Origin: Rubrivivax sp.
GTDB taxonomy: Bacteria; Pseudomonadota; Gammaproteobacteria; Burkholderiales; Burkholderiaceae_C
DNA length: 53,736 nt
Reading direction: 5' to 3'
Assembly: GCA_016790425.1 (NCBI GenBank)
Contig: JAEUPF010000172.1
Location: 1 to 53,736 of the forward strand
Position 1 is the first letter of the stretch, and each line of letters opens with the position of its first letter. The notes beneath the pieces were generated by a model that made no database searches, was not told the origin of the DNA, and saw nothing but the letters and a program-made list of their open reading frames with translations. A program made the translations under genes and the position numbers. Positions 37,068-47,207 of this stretch are shown piece after piece.

Positions 37068-38867
37068 TCAGAAGATCGCCTTCACGAACGCCTTCAGGCG
37101 GTACTGCTTGATGCTCGAGCGCGTGCCGGTCTCGCCCGGGTCGCCGTCGCCGCTGATCCACTGCGTCAGCAGGCCCGTCTCGAAGCCGGCGAGGTTGTAC
37201 GCCAGGCGCACACCGGTGATGCTCTTCTCGTTGTCGATGTTGAGCGCCGCGGTGCGGATGTCGCGCGTGTAGCGGCCGTAGGACAGCGAGCCGTAGAGGT
37301 CACCGAAGAGCTGGTTGCCGGCGGTGAGCGTGTAGCCGCTGTCGCGCGTCTCGCGGTCGTCGGCGGCGCTGACGGCGGAGTACTTGTTCTTGTCGAGCAC
37401 GCGCTTGACCTTGGCGCCCAGTTCGATGCCGCCCATGGCCGGAACGACATAGCCGATCTTGAACACGCCGATGTTCGTGCGGCGGTCGTTGCTGGTGGCG
37501 AAGTAGTTCGCCAGCGCGCTCGTGATGGCCTGGCGGTTGTAGTTGTAGCCGATGCGTGTCAGCTCCAGCGACATCGGGATCTTCGCCACCTCGTAGTTGA
37601 CGAGCACGGTGTGGCCCTTCCAGCCCTGCACCGACTCGGCGGGCGCTTCGTCGAAGTCCATGAAGTCGTTGTCGACCAGGCCGTTGGCGCCGGGTGCGAG
37701 CCCGCTGTCGCTGCGGCAGACGCCGCCGCCGCTGACGAAGCACTTGGCCGACGAAGGCGCCTGCTGGTAGTCCTTGGCCGCGCCACCGAGCCAGATCGAC
37801 TGGCCCCAGCGGTGCCAGGCCGCCTCGGAGCCTTCGGTCAGCAGCACGTCCACCTCGCGGCGCGAGGCGGTGTTGCTGTAGAAGCCGGCGCCGATGTTGA
37901 AGTACTGGTAGTTGACCGACAGGCCCGCCACCGGCAGTGAAGCGAACGCCGCGTCGAGCTTGATCGCCTTGCCGCGCACGTCGGACTTCGGCGAGTTGAT
38001 CCACGGCTGGTCGAACAGCGGCGCCTTGTACGTCGAGCCGTAGAGCGCGCCCTTGAGGTCGATGCCGGCGACGGTGCCTTCGCCCTTGAGCATCGCGACC
38101 TGGCTCTTGGCGAAGGTGCGGCTGGAACGCCCGTTGAGGTCGGTGCCGTCGGTGTCGTCGAGGATGCGGTCGTTGAAGAGCTGGTAGCTGGTGGCCAGCT
38201 TCACCGGGCCGAGCGTGCCCTTCAGCTGGCCGATGTAGACCGCTTCGTTGTACTGCGTCTCGTCGCTGCTGCAGCAGGCGGCGCCCTGGCCGTAGTTGTT
38301 CTGCAGGTAGTTGGGCAGCGACAGGCGGGCGAACTCCCAGCTCGCGCCGGCCAGCGGCAGCGGCCCCTTGAAGTACAGGCCGTTGTAGTTGTCGCGGTCG
38401 ATGTAGCGCACCACGCCGACCGTGAAGGGGTCGAACTGGCCCCAGTCGCTGCTGCCGATGAGCGCCTGGTCGAGCCACTTGTAGCCGGGGGTCAGCAGCA
38501 CGTAGGCCCCGCGCAGCTTCATGAACTTGCTCTGCGTGGGCCGCGCGTTGGTGTCGGTGAAGCCTTCGTTGTTGGCGAAGCCGAAGTTGGTCCAGTAGGA
38601 AGCGGAGCTGCGGCTTTGCAGCCGCACGCCGGCTTCGACCTGGCGCGAGATGGTGGCCTTGATGCGCAGCTCGAACTCGGTCCACTGGCCCTGGTCGGAG
38701 CCGGTGGCCGTGTCGGCGCTGCTGTCGCTGGCGCGGCGCTGGTCGCCGTCGAGGAACTTGATGTAGATGTTCGAGCCGCTGAAGTCGAGCTTCTGCGCCA
38801 TGGCGCCGCTGGCGGCCAGGGCCAGCATCGCCGCGGCGGCGAGGGGCTTGAGAGCTTGGGGTTTCAT
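37068..38867 (-). CDS. Outer-membrane beta-barrel protein of the alpha-glucan locus
   Basis: The 599-residue protein has a clear signal peptide (MKPQALKPLAAAAMLALAAS, cleavage after AMA/Q) and alternating amphipathic strands rich in Tyr, Gly and Asn. The last residue is Phe (AFVKAIF), the typical outer-membrane barrel ending. It shows no plug or TonB box. Between the two glucodextranase-C-like genes it is a good candidate for a porin for maltodextrins, replacing LamB. I do not recognise LamB sequence motifs. The family could not be named. A GGGCGGC/GCCGCCC hairpin lies just behind its stop (37044-37062). The 142-base gap to the next gene holds nothing else obvious. Confidence 0.72.
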   Translation of the reverse strand: MKPQALKPLAAAAMLALAASGAMAQKLDFSGSNIYIKFLDGDQRRASDSSADTATGSDQGQWTEFELRIKATISRQVEAGVRLQSRSSASYWTNFGFANNEGFTDTNARPTQSKFMKLRGAYVLLTPGYKWLDQALIGSSDWGQFDPFTVGVVRYIDRDNYNGLYFKGPLPLAGASWEFARLSLPNYLQNNYGQGAACCSSDETQYNEAVYIGQLKGTLGPVKLATSYQLFNDRILDDTDGTDLNGRSSRTFAKSQVAMLKGEGTVAGIDLKGALYGSTYKAPLFDQPWINSPKSDVRGKAIKLDAAFASLPVAGLSVNYQYFNIGAGFYSNTASRREVDVLLTEGSEAAWHRWGQSIWLGGAAKDYQQAPSSAKCFVSGGGVCRSDSGLAPGANGLVDNDFMDFDEAPAESVQGWKGHTVLVNYEVAKIPMSLELTRIGYNYNRQAITSALANYFATSNDRRTNIGVFKIGYVVPAMGGIELGAKVKRVLDKNKYSAVSAADDRETRDSGYTLTAGNQLFGDLYGSLSYGRYTRDIRTAALNIDNEKSITGVRLAYNLAGFETGLLTQWISGDGDPGETGTRSSIKQYRLKAFVKAIF

Positions 38868-38910
38868 GGTTCTCCTCGGTCGTGTCGTGGTTTGGGATCT
38901 GCTTGCGAAC

Positions 38911-39702
38911 TCACTTGCGGACCATCTTCAGCATGGCCATCTTCTTGCTTTCGCCGTTGGGGCCGCACTCGTAGGCCAGCATCTCGGCCTGCTTGGCGTC
39001 GGCGCCGTCGAGCACGTCCATCACGTGCGGGTCGCAGTCGCCGTCGTTGCCGCCGCCGAAGCGGTGCTGGCCCTCGTACTCGTTGACCTTGCGCGTCAGG
39101 AAGTCGGTGGCGGCCGGGAAGCCCTCGTTGGACTGCATCACCACCTGGTAGCCCCAGCCGTCGACGTTGCCGTCGCCGCCGAGGTCGGCCAGCGGGATCG
39201 AGCCGGTGATGGTGCGGCCGCGGCCGCGCGTGAGGTTGGGCACCAGCACGTCCTTGGCCAGCGCGCCGAGCTTGGCGTCGGCCTCGCTGGTGACGCGCGC
39301 CTTCTTCTGCGGCGACAGCACGATCACCTTGTTCCACTCGTGCCCGGGCGCGAACTTCACGTTCAGGCCGGTCCACGTGTCGGCGCGGCCGCCGGGGGCG
39401 CCGGTCTTGACGAAGACGAAGATCATCTGCACCGCGAAGCCCCCGCCCATGCCCCACGGGTCTTCGAGGTTGGAGGCGACGTCGACCGAGAAGTCGACGT
39501 TCGCGCCGCTCTTGACGGCGCTGAACTTGACGATGTCGAACGAGCCGCTCTTGTAGACGCCGTCGGTGGGGTAGGTGTAGTTGCCAGGCCCCTTGTCGTC
39601 GCCGCGCGGGTCGGTGAACTCGACGGCGCCGGCATGGGCGCCGACGAGCGCCAGGGCGGCCGCCGCCGCCAGCGTGCGCAGGATGGGTTTGACGCGATTC
39701 AT
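38911..39702 (-). CDS. Exported glucodextranase C-terminal-domain-like protein
   Basis: The 263-residue protein has a signal peptide (RTLAAAAALALVGAHAGA) and then almost entirely one module: VEFTDPRGDDKGPGNYTYPT, GSFDIVKFSAVKSGANVDFS, EDPWGMGGGFAVQMIFVFV and HEWNKVIVLSPQKKARV. These match the pattern of the module at the C-terminus of glucodextranases and some pullulanases, thought to bind glucan or the cell surface. No catalytic domain is attached. GAGGAG precedes the ATG. It lies between malG and the barrel gene, suggesting periplasmic or surface glucan capture. Confidence 0.85.
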   Translation of the reverse strand: MNRVKPILRTLAAAAALALVGAHAGAVEFTDPRGDDKGPGNYTYPTDGVYKSGSFDIVKFSAVKSGANVDFSVDVASNLEDPWGMGGGFAVQMIFVFVKTGAPGGRADTWTGLNVKFAPGHEWNKVIVLSPQKKARVTSEADAKLGALAKDVLVPNLTRGRGRTITGSIPLADLGGDGNVDGWGYQVVMQSNEGFPAATDFLTRKVNEYEGQHRFGGGNDGDCDPHVMDVLDGADAKQAEMLAYECGPNGESKKMAMLKMVRK

Positions 39703-39773
39703 GCGGGTTCTCCTCTGGGTGGGTCTTCGGGAAAGGGACGTGAAGCGCGGCGCAGCCCTCTGAGGAGCGCGTC

Positions 39774-40646
39774 TCACTTGACGCTGCCGGCGGTGAGGCC
39801 GGACACCAGGTACTTCTGCAAGAACATGAACAGGATCACCACGGGCAGCGAGACGATCACCGAACCGGCGGCGAAGAAGCCCCATTGCGAGCTGAAGCCG
39901 CCGACGAAGAAGCGCAGCCCCACGGGCGCGGTGTAGTTGGCCTCGCTCTCCATGAACACCGAAGCGAGGATGAACTCGTTCCACGCTGTCATGAACGAGA
40001 ACAGCGCCGTGATGGCGATCGCCGGCTTGGCCAGCGGCAGGATGATGCGCAGGAAGATCGTCTGCGCGCTGGCGCCGTCGATGCGGGCGCTCTCCTCGAT
40101 GTCGATGGGGATGGTGTCGAAGTAGCCCTTCAGCATCCAGACGCTGAAGGGGATCGCGGTGGTGGCGTAGACGATCACCAGGCCGAGGAAGTTGTTGCCC
40201 AGCCCCAGCCACTTGACGATGATGATGAACAGCGGGATCAGCATCAGCGTGCCCGGGAACATCTGCGACACGAGGAAGGCGAGCATGCCGCCCTCGCGCC
40301 CGGGGAAGCGGAAGCGGCTGAAGGCGTAGGCGGCGGTGCAGGCGAGGAAGACGCCCAGCAGCGTCGTCAGCGCCGACACGACGACGCTGTTGAGCAGCCA
40401 GCGGCCGAACGGCTGCTCGGTCAGCACGTCGGTGAAGTTGCGCAGCGACAGGTGCGCCGGCCACGGCAGGATGCCGCGCGCGCGCTCGAGGAAGCCGGGA
40501 TCCTTCGGCAGGTCCACCAGGCCCACGCTCTGCTGCCCGGAGAAGGCCAGCGCCAGCACCCACAGCACCGGGTACACGGTGAGCAGCGTGAAGCTGATCA
40601 GCGCGGCGTGCAGCCACAGCGGGTTCTTCGGCCGACCGAGCGCCAT
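39774..40646 (-). CDS. malG: Maltose/maltodextrin-type ABC transporter permease (MalG-like)
   Basis: The 290-residue inner-membrane protein has six spans and the coupling loop EESARIDGASAQTIFLRIIL (184-203), which meets the ATPase. TAAYAFSRFRFPGREG and MTAWNEFILASVFM are typical of MalG permeases, and the C-terminus GLTAGSVK matches the MalG tail that reaches toward the ATPase. It pairs with the upstream MalF-like protein, 15 bases away. Confidence 0.92.
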   Translation of the reverse strand: MALGRPKNPLWLHAALISFTLLTVYPVLWVLALAFSGQQSVGLVDLPKDPGFLERARGILPWPAHLSLRNFTDVLTEQPFGRWLLNSVVVSALTTLLGVFLACTAAYAFSRFRFPGREGGMLAFLVSQMFPGTLMLIPLFIIIVKWLGLGNNFLGLVIVYATTAIPFSVWMLKGYFDTIPIDIEESARIDGASAQTIFLRIILPLAKPAIAITALFSFMTAWNEFILASVFMESEANYTAPVGLRFFVGGFSSQWGFFAAGSVIVSLPVVILFMFLQKYLVSGLTAGSVK

Positions 40647-40661
40647 CTCTCGCTTCGCTCC

Positions 40662-42680
40662 TCAGTAGCTCTCCGTGGCGCGCGTGAGGCGGGTCTGGAA
40701 GTACCCGTACACGAGCAGGATTACGAAGATCACCGTCGAGTAGGCCGCAGCGTAGGCGTACTGATATTGCTCGAACGCAATCTTGTACGCCTTCGTCACC
40801 AGGATCTCGTTGGCGCCGCCCGGCTCGCCGCCGGAGACGAGGAAGATGATGTTGAACATGTTGAAGGTCCACACCACCGAGATCACGACCGCCGGCACCA
40901 GAGTGGGGCGAAGCAGGGGCAGCGTGATGCGCCGGAACTGCTGCCAGCGGCTGGCCCCTTCGACATCGGCCGCCTCGTACATGTCGCGCGGGATCGACTG
41001 CAGCGCGCCGAGGATGACGACCATCATGAACGGAAAACTGAGCCAGCCGTTGGTGACCAGGCCGGTCATGAACGAGCTGACGACGCCGTCGAACCAGCGC
41101 ACCGGCGCGAAGCCGAACATCTGCAAGGCCTGGTTGATGACGCCGAACTGCGGGTGGAACATGCCGCGCCAGACCAGCGCGGTGATGTAGTTCGGGATCG
41201 CCCACGGCAGGATCAGCAGCACGCGGTAGACCGTCTTGCCGCGCAGGCCCTCGGTGTTCAGCGCCAGCGCGAGCAGGAAGCCGAAGCTGACCCCGACGGT
41301 GACGTTGGTGACCGTCCAGATCACCGTCACCGCCAGCGTCCAGTAGAAGTTCTGGTAGTTGACGACGGTGCCTTCGGCGCTCGTCCGGACGATCTCGAAG
41401 TCGCCGAGGATGTTGACGAAGTTCGCCAGGCCGACCCAGCGGTCGCGGAAGGGCAGGTTCTCGTTGAACAGCGTCGTGTCGGTGAACGCGAGCGTGATGC
41501 CGTAGAAGAAAGGGAAGAAGACGAGCACCAGCATGCCCAGCATCGCCGGCGCCACGTAGGCGTAGGCGAGCCGGTTCGCGCGCACGGCGCGCGCGCTGCG
41601 CGCGGCCAGGCCCTGCACGAAGAAAAGCAGCACCGCCAGACCGACGACGTCGATGGCGGCGAAGGCCTGCGTCAGGAACGAGCGGTGCGAGGCCGCGGCG
41701 CGATTGGCCTTGTCGAGCCGCCGCCCCTCGGGCGAGACGAGGCGCAGCGGCCGGCCGTAGGCGTCGGTGTCCCAGGCGCTGGCGCTGTCGCGGACGGAAG
41801 CGCCGGCGGCTTCCGGGGCCGGGGCGGCCGGCGCGGCCGGGAGGGCGGGGGCGGCGGCACCGGCCGGCGCGCCGCTGCCCAGGTACGTGGCGGCGGCAGC
41901 GGCCTGCAGCGCCGCCACGGCGCCGTCGCCGGCGGCGGTGTCGGCGGCCATGCGGGCCAGCTGCTGTTGCTGGAACCACGCCGCGCCGGCCAGCAGCAGC
42001 GCCACCGCGATGCCGCGCCCGACGTCGAAGCGCCGCGCGCTGGCCGGCGGCAGCAGCGCGCCAAGCACGAGCGCGGCGGCGAGCAGCGCGACCGCCAGCG
42101 GCCACGGCGACGGAGCGGCGGAATCGGCCTGGCCGGCAGCGGCGAGCTCGGCACCGGCCAGCCGCAGCCGCGCCTGCACCATGCCTTCGATGCCGTCTGC
42201 GGCGCGCAGCGGCACGCTGACGACGAGATCGCCGGCGGCGTTCCTGGGGTGCTCCACGCGCATCGTCTTCTTGCGCGGCGCGCCCTCGGCGGTGTTGGTC
42301 TCGTCGGCCGCTCGCAGCTCCTGCGCCAGGTCGAACAGCGCCTTCTCCTCGCGCTTCAGGGCGCGCGGCGCGTCGTCGGCGGCCACGGTGGAGGCGCGCA
42401 GCTCGCGCCCGGCGATGACGCGTACCTCGCGCAGCGAGCCGTGCTCGCGCTGCCACAGGGCCAGCCGCCGGGCCGTTGCGGCCTCGTCGGCGCCGGCCAG
42501 CGAGGCGGCCACCGCGTTGGCCAGCAGCATCGCCGCGCGTTCGCGCTGGCCGGCAGCGAGGTCGCCGGCAACGCTCGCATGCAGCCAGCCGCTGGCGGCC
42601 AGCACGACGGACAGCGCCACGGCGAGGCCGAGCGGCAGCGGCGTTGCCAGGCGCGAACCGAGGCGCTTCAACCAGTCCAT
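40662..42680 (-). CDS. malF: MalF-like ABC permease with a large extra N-terminal membrane module
   Basis: The 672-residue protein is far longer than a usual sugar permease of about 300. The C-terminal half (from about 365) is a standard MalF-type permease: YAYVAPAMLGMLVLVFFPFF, ILPWAIPNYITALVWRGMF and coupling loop EAADVEGASRWQQFRRITL. The first 360 residues are extra: a span at about 14-34, a 150-residue extracytoplasmic part (LREVRVIAGRELR, VVSVPLRAADGIEGMVQARL) reminiscent of sensor input domains, two spans at about 193-212 and 222-238, an Ala/Pro-rich stretch and another span at about 339-358. No frameshift is needed, and one ATG starts the whole. The P2 insertion of E. coli MalF lies elsewhere, between later spans. 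Confidence 0.9.
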   Translation of the reverse strand: MDWLKRLGSRLATPLPLGLAVALSVVLAASGWLHASVAGDLAAGQRERAAMLLANAVAASLAGADEAATARRLALWQREHGSLREVRVIAGRELRASTVAADDAPRALKREEKALFDLAQELRAADETNTAEGAPRKKTMRVEHPRNAAGDLVVSVPLRAADGIEGMVQARLRLAGAELAAAGQADSAAPSPWPLAVALLAAALVLGALLPPASARRFDVGRGIAVALLLAGAAWFQQQQLARMAADTAAGDGAVAALQAAAAATYLGSGAPAGAAAPALPAAPAAPAPEAAGASVRDSASAWDTDAYGRPLRLVSPEGRRLDKANRAAASHRSFLTQAFAAIDVVGLAVLLFFVQGLAARSARAVRANRLAYAYVAPAMLGMLVLVFFPFFYGITLAFTDTTLFNENLPFRDRWVGLANFVNILGDFEIVRTSAEGTVVNYQNFYWTLAVTVIWTVTNVTVGVSFGFLLALALNTEGLRGKTVYRVLLILPWAIPNYITALVWRGMFHPQFGVINQALQMFGFAPVRWFDGVVSSFMTGLVTNGWLSFPFMMVVILGALQSIPRDMYEAADVEGASRWQQFRRITLPLLRPTLVPAVVISVVWTFNMFNIIFLVSGGEPGGANEILVTKAYKIAFEQYQYAYAAAYSTVIFVILLVYGYFQTRLTRATESY

Positions 42681-42748
42681 CGCTGCAGCGCAGGGTTGGC
42701 CGGTGTCTCGCGCTCAGGCGGCGTGATCCGACCCGCCCTCGGCCCGCC

Positions 42749-44014
42749 TCACTTGCCCCGGCGCAGGGCGGCGACGCTTTCCTGCACGCTGCCGGCTGCT
42801 TCCTTCAGTGCGGCCTCGACGCTGGCGTTGCCCTTCACGATCTTGTTCATCGCCGTCGTCGCGGGCGACCACACCATCGTCATCTCCGGGCGGTTGGGCA
42901 TCGGCTCGGCGTTCTCCAACTGGGCGCGAAACGCCTGCAGCACGGGATCGCCGCTGACCTTCGGGTTGGCGTACACGGCCTTGTTGGTGTGCAGCTGCCG
43001 GCCCTCGAGCGCCAGCACCAAGCCCGCTTCCTCGCCGACGAGGTAGCGCGCGAAGTCGTAGGCCACCTCCTTGTTCGCCGAGCTGGCCGCGACGTAGGCA
43101 CCCTCGATCGTCATCCACGGGCGCAGCGGCTTCTTCGTCGCGTCGAGCACCGGCAGCGGCGCGAAGCCGACGTTGATCTTCTTGTCGATGTCGCCGACGA
43201 ACCATGGCCCGTTGATGACCATCGCCGCCTTGCCCTCGTTGAACATCGAGGCGATCAGCGCCTCGCTCGGCTCGGCGGGCAGCACGCCGTCCTTGGACCA
43301 CTTCATCATCTGGTTGAGCGAGGCCACGTTGGCCGGGCTGTCGAGGACCAGCTTGCCGTCCTTGTCGAACACGGCGCCGCCGAAGGCGTTCATCAGCGCC
43401 GAGTGGAAGTAGAAGTTCGTGTACCAGTAAGCCAGCCCGTAGCGGCCGCTGGCGGCGTTGGTGAGCGACTTGGCCAGCTTCACCATCTCGTCGGTCGTCT
43501 TCGGCGGCGCCTTGACGAGGTCCTTGTTGTAGATGAGCGTGGGCATCTTGTAGTTGATCGGCAGCCCCCACACGCCGCCCTTGTAGGTCATTGCCGCCAG
43601 CATGCCGGGCAGCAGGCTGTCGCGCGTGGGCTTGTCGAGGAAGAAGTCGATCGGCTCGACGGTCTTGCCGGCCTCGATCCAGCCGCCCAGGCGGTCCTGC
43701 GCGTAGATGAAGACATCAGGGCCCTTGCCGCGCGGCACCGCGGCGCTGATCTTGTCGGCGTAGGCGTCGTACGGGATCGCCAGCGTCGTCACCTTGAAGC
43801 CCTTGGCGGCGGGCGTCTTCGCGAAGTTGTCGACCACCTTCTCGAACGCGGCCTTCTCGGCGGCGCGGTAGGCGTGCCAGACGACGAGTTCCTTGGGCCC
43901 CGCCTGCGCGAAGGCGCTGCCGGCGCCGGCGAGCAGGCCCGCGGCGACCGCCAGGCCGAGCGCGAGGCGCCGGGGGCGCGAGAGGCCAAAGGCAAGGTAG
44001 GCGGGCTTGTTCAT
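42749..44014 (-). CDS. malE: Maltose/maltodextrin-binding protein (MalE-like)
   Basis: The 421-residue periplasmic protein has a signal peptide (SRPRRLALGLAVAAGLLAGA, cleavage near AFA/Q at 36) and a family 1 sugar-binding fold: KELVVWHAYRAAEKAAFEKV, PDVFIYAQDRLGGW, GVWGLPINYKMPTLIYNKDL, EGKAAMVINGPWFV. Aromatic residues in these motifs normally stack on glucosyl units. Two ATGs lie close (44020, 44014); AGGAG suits 44014 better. It is placed between malK and malF in the leftward operon. Confidence 0.92.
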   Translation of the reverse strand: MNKPAYLAFGLSRPRRLALGLAVAAGLLAGAGSAFAQAGPKELVVWHAYRAAEKAAFEKVVDNFAKTPAAKGFKVTTLAIPYDAYADKISAAVPRGKGPDVFIYAQDRLGGWIEAGKTVEPIDFFLDKPTRDSLLPGMLAAMTYKGGVWGLPINYKMPTLIYNKDLVKAPPKTTDEMVKLAKSLTNAASGRYGLAYWYTNFYFHSALMNAFGGAVFDKDGKLVLDSPANVASLNQMMKWSKDGVLPAEPSEALIASMFNEGKAAMVINGPWFVGDIDKKINVGFAPLPVLDATKKPLRPWMTIEGAYVAASSANKEVAYDFARYLVGEEAGLVLALEGRQLHTNKAVYANPKVSGDPVLQAFRAQLENAEPMPNRPEMTMVWSPATTAMNKIVKGNASVEAALKEAAGSVQESVAALRRGK

Positions 44015-44076
44015 CGTCATCTCTCCTGGCTGGCTTGTTGCGTGGCGGCGGGCAGCGGGCGGTTCGTCGAGGGGCG

Positions 44077-45198
<1,122 letters not shown>

Positions 45199-45223
45199 CG
45201 CCGTCCTTGCGCTCCCGTGTCTG

Positions 45224-46855
45224 TCAGCGATCGGCCGGCACGATGATGCGCACCGACTTCGGCGGCAGCGTCATGCGCAGCCGGCCTTGGCCGACGGTGG
45301 CCGCCTCGCCGCTCAGGCGGTCGCGCGCCGCCGGCGCGGCCCACGCCGGTGGCAAGGCGACATCGGCGGCGAGCGCCTCGTCGTCGCGGTTGGCGAGCAC
45401 GATCACGGCGTCGCCGCTGGCGGCATCGCGGCGCATGAAGGCGAGCACGCGGTCGGCCGGCTGCGTCAGCATCGTGTAGTCGCCGCGGCGCAGGGCCGGG
45501 TGCGCGAGGCGGATGCGGATCAGCCGCCGGTAGTGCTCGCGCATCGCTTCGTCGCGCGGCACGCCGCGGCCGGGCAGGATGTCGCGCCCGCCCCAGGGCA
45601 TGTCGTTGCGGTTGAACGGCCACTCGTGCCCGCCGCGCGCGACCTCTTCGCCGTAGTAGACCACCGGCATGCCGAGCGAGGTCATCTGCAGCGCCACGCA
45701 CAACGCGAAGCGCTGGCGGTCGCCTTGCAGGTTGGCCAGCATCATCGGTTCGTCGTGGCTGGAAAGGTAGTGCGCCAGCACGTACCCGGCGCGCACCTGG
45801 TGCCGGCTGCGCAGGTAGGCGGCGTAGGCCACGCTGCGGCCGCGGCCGGTGACCCAGCCTTCGCAGCTGCCCTTGAAGCTGAAATCGAAGCCGGCGTCGA
45901 CCTCGTCGCGCTGGAAGAAGGCATCGAGCGACTGTGCCGTGCCACCCCAGTCTTCGGCGAGCAGGAAGAACCCGGGGCCGAGCTCGGCGCGCGTGCGCCG
46001 CCGGTGCTCCTGCCAGACCGCGCTTTCCACATGCTTGTAGGTGTCGAGGCGGAAGCCGTCGACGCCGGCGCGGCGGGCGAGCGCGATGTTGGCATCGATG
46101 AGGTGGTCGCGGACCTCGGGCAGGTCGGTGCGGAAGTCGGGCAGGCCGCCGACGGCGCACGTCACCGGGTTGGCGTCGCAGTTGCCTTCGCCCACGCGCA
46201 GCCACGGCACGCCGGCGGCGGTGCGGCGTGCCGTGTAGGCGCTCGTGTAGCCGGCATGGTTGACGACCACGTCGAGCAGGACCTTGATGCCGCGCCGGTG
46301 CGCTTCGTCGACCAGGCGCTTGAGGTCGTCTTCGTTGCCGAAGTGCGGCTCCATCTGCGTGAAGTCGGCGATCCAGTAGCCGTGGAACGGTTCGTGCACG
46401 AAGCTGCCGGCGCCGGGCGCCTGTGCCGGCATCCCGCGCGCCTGTTGCAGCTGCACGGGGTTGATCCACAGCGCGGTCACGCCCAGGCTCTTCAGCTCGT
46501 CGAGCTGCGCCGCGAGGCCCTTCAAGTCGCCGCCGTGCCAGCCGCCGGGATTGCGGCGGTCGACGCCGCGGTTGTTGGCCGGGTCGCCGTCGGCGAAGCG
46601 GTCGATGAGGACGAAGTACAGCACTTCGTCGGCCCAGGTGCGCGAAGCCAGCGGCGGCGCGTCGGCCACTGCCGCGGGCGATGGCTTGTCGGCCGCGCTG
46701 GCCGGCGCCGGGGCGCCGGCGCCCGGCGCCGCGCAAGCGCCCAGCAGCGACAGCACGCCCGGCAGGATGAGCCGCCAAGCCCCGGCGACGATGCCGTGCA
46801 GCGGCAACGACCGCCCGCCGGCGGCCGCCATGCCTGTACCACCGCGCTGGAGCAT
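45224..46855 (-). CDS. GH13 alpha-amylase family lipoprotein
   Basis: From the ATG at 46855 the enzyme has 543 residues (an in-frame GTG at 46867 would add four). A signal with lipobox LLGAC makes it a lipoprotein. All four GH13 regions are present: LLDVVVNH; GFRLDTYKH with nucleophile Asp; FLLAEDW with acid/base Glu; YLSSHDE with the third Asp. Counted from the GTG these catalytic residues are Asp275, Glu305 and Asp372. The short C-terminal beta domain follows. It should cut alpha-1,4-glucans outside the cytoplasm and supply the importer. Exact specificity (amylase, neopullulanase, cyclomaltodextrinase) is open. It is the first gene of the locus. Confidence 0.92.
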   Translation of the reverse strand: MLQRGGTGMAAAGGRSLPLHGIVAGAWRLILPGVLSLLGACAAPGAGAPAPASAADKPSPAAVADAPPLASRTWADEVLYFVLIDRFADGDPANNRGVDRRNPGGWHGGDLKGLAAQLDELKSLGVTALWINPVQLQQARGMPAQAPGAGSFVHEPFHGYWIADFTQMEPHFGNEDDLKRLVDEAHRRGIKVLLDVVVNHAGYTSAYTARRTAAGVPWLRVGEGNCDANPVTCAVGGLPDFRTDLPEVRDHLIDANIALARRAGVDGFRLDTYKHVESAVWQEHRRRTRAELGPGFFLLAEDWGGTAQSLDAFFQRDEVDAGFDFSFKGSCEGWVTGRGRSVAYAAYLRSRHQVRAGYVLAHYLSSHDEPMMLANLQGDRQRFALCVALQMTSLGMPVVYYGEEVARGGHEWPFNRNDMPWGGRDILPGRGVPRDEAMREHYRRLIRIRLAHPALRRGDYTMLTQPADRVLAFMRRDAASGDAVIVLANRDDEALAADVALPPAWAAPAARDRLSGEAATVGQGRLRMTLPPKSVRIIVPADR

Positions 46856-46956
46856 TGCCACGTCCACCCCTGGCTTCCGGCAGCGGGACGAAGGCGCTTA
46901 TCCTCTGCCGTCAGGCACTGTGCTTCAGGCGGCGGGCGCGGGATTGAGGTAGCTCA

Positions 46957-46970
46957 AGAGGCCGGCCTCT
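46957..46970. promoter_or_regulatory. Palindrome upstream of the alpha-glucan locus
   Basis: AGAGGCCGGCCTCT is a perfect 14-base palindrome 102 bases upstream of the amylase ATG. It could be an operator for the locus. The rest of the 352-base gap (46856-47207) shows no gene, only this palindrome, the terminator at 47114 and a GCAGCGGC/GCCGCTGC hairpin at about 47163-47183. Confidence 0.3.
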
Positions 46971-47113
46971 GGCGCGATCGCTGTGCTGTCGGCGCAACTT
47001 GAGGCAGCCCGGCGCAGCTCGGCGCGAATCGGCGTATCGGGCTGCGGTCCAGGAGTCAAACGCAGGCCAGGGCGTGTCCGCGAGCCTGGCGAAAAGAGGC
47101 ACCTCGGAAAGAA

Positions 47114-47141
47114 GAAAGGCAGGGTTCGCACCCTGCCTTTC
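47114..47141 (-). terminator. Rho-independent terminator of the KPA-repeat gene
   Basis: GAAAGGCAGGGT and ACCCTGCCTTTC form a perfect 12-bp stem with a 4-base loop. On the minus strand the stem is followed by TTCTTTCC. It lies about 67 bases behind the KPA-repeat gene and would also shield the alpha-glucan locus from read-through. Confidence 0.75.
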
Positions 47142-47207
47142 GTTGTGTGCCCTCTGCCGAAGCAGCGGCTTTGCGGCCGCTGCATCCGGGTGAGCGCCGG
47201 CTTCGAA

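Noticed and set aside
38911-42456. Long frame extending the glucodextranase-C-like gene upstream through malG and malF
   Set aside because: The upstream part is Arg-rich shadow coding; signal peptide and ribosome site place the true start at 39702.
47114-47141. GGGTTCGCACCC inside a hairpin, resembling a tRNA T-arm
   Set aside because: The conserved A of the T-loop is missing, and no acceptor, D- or anticodon arms surround it. It fits a terminator.
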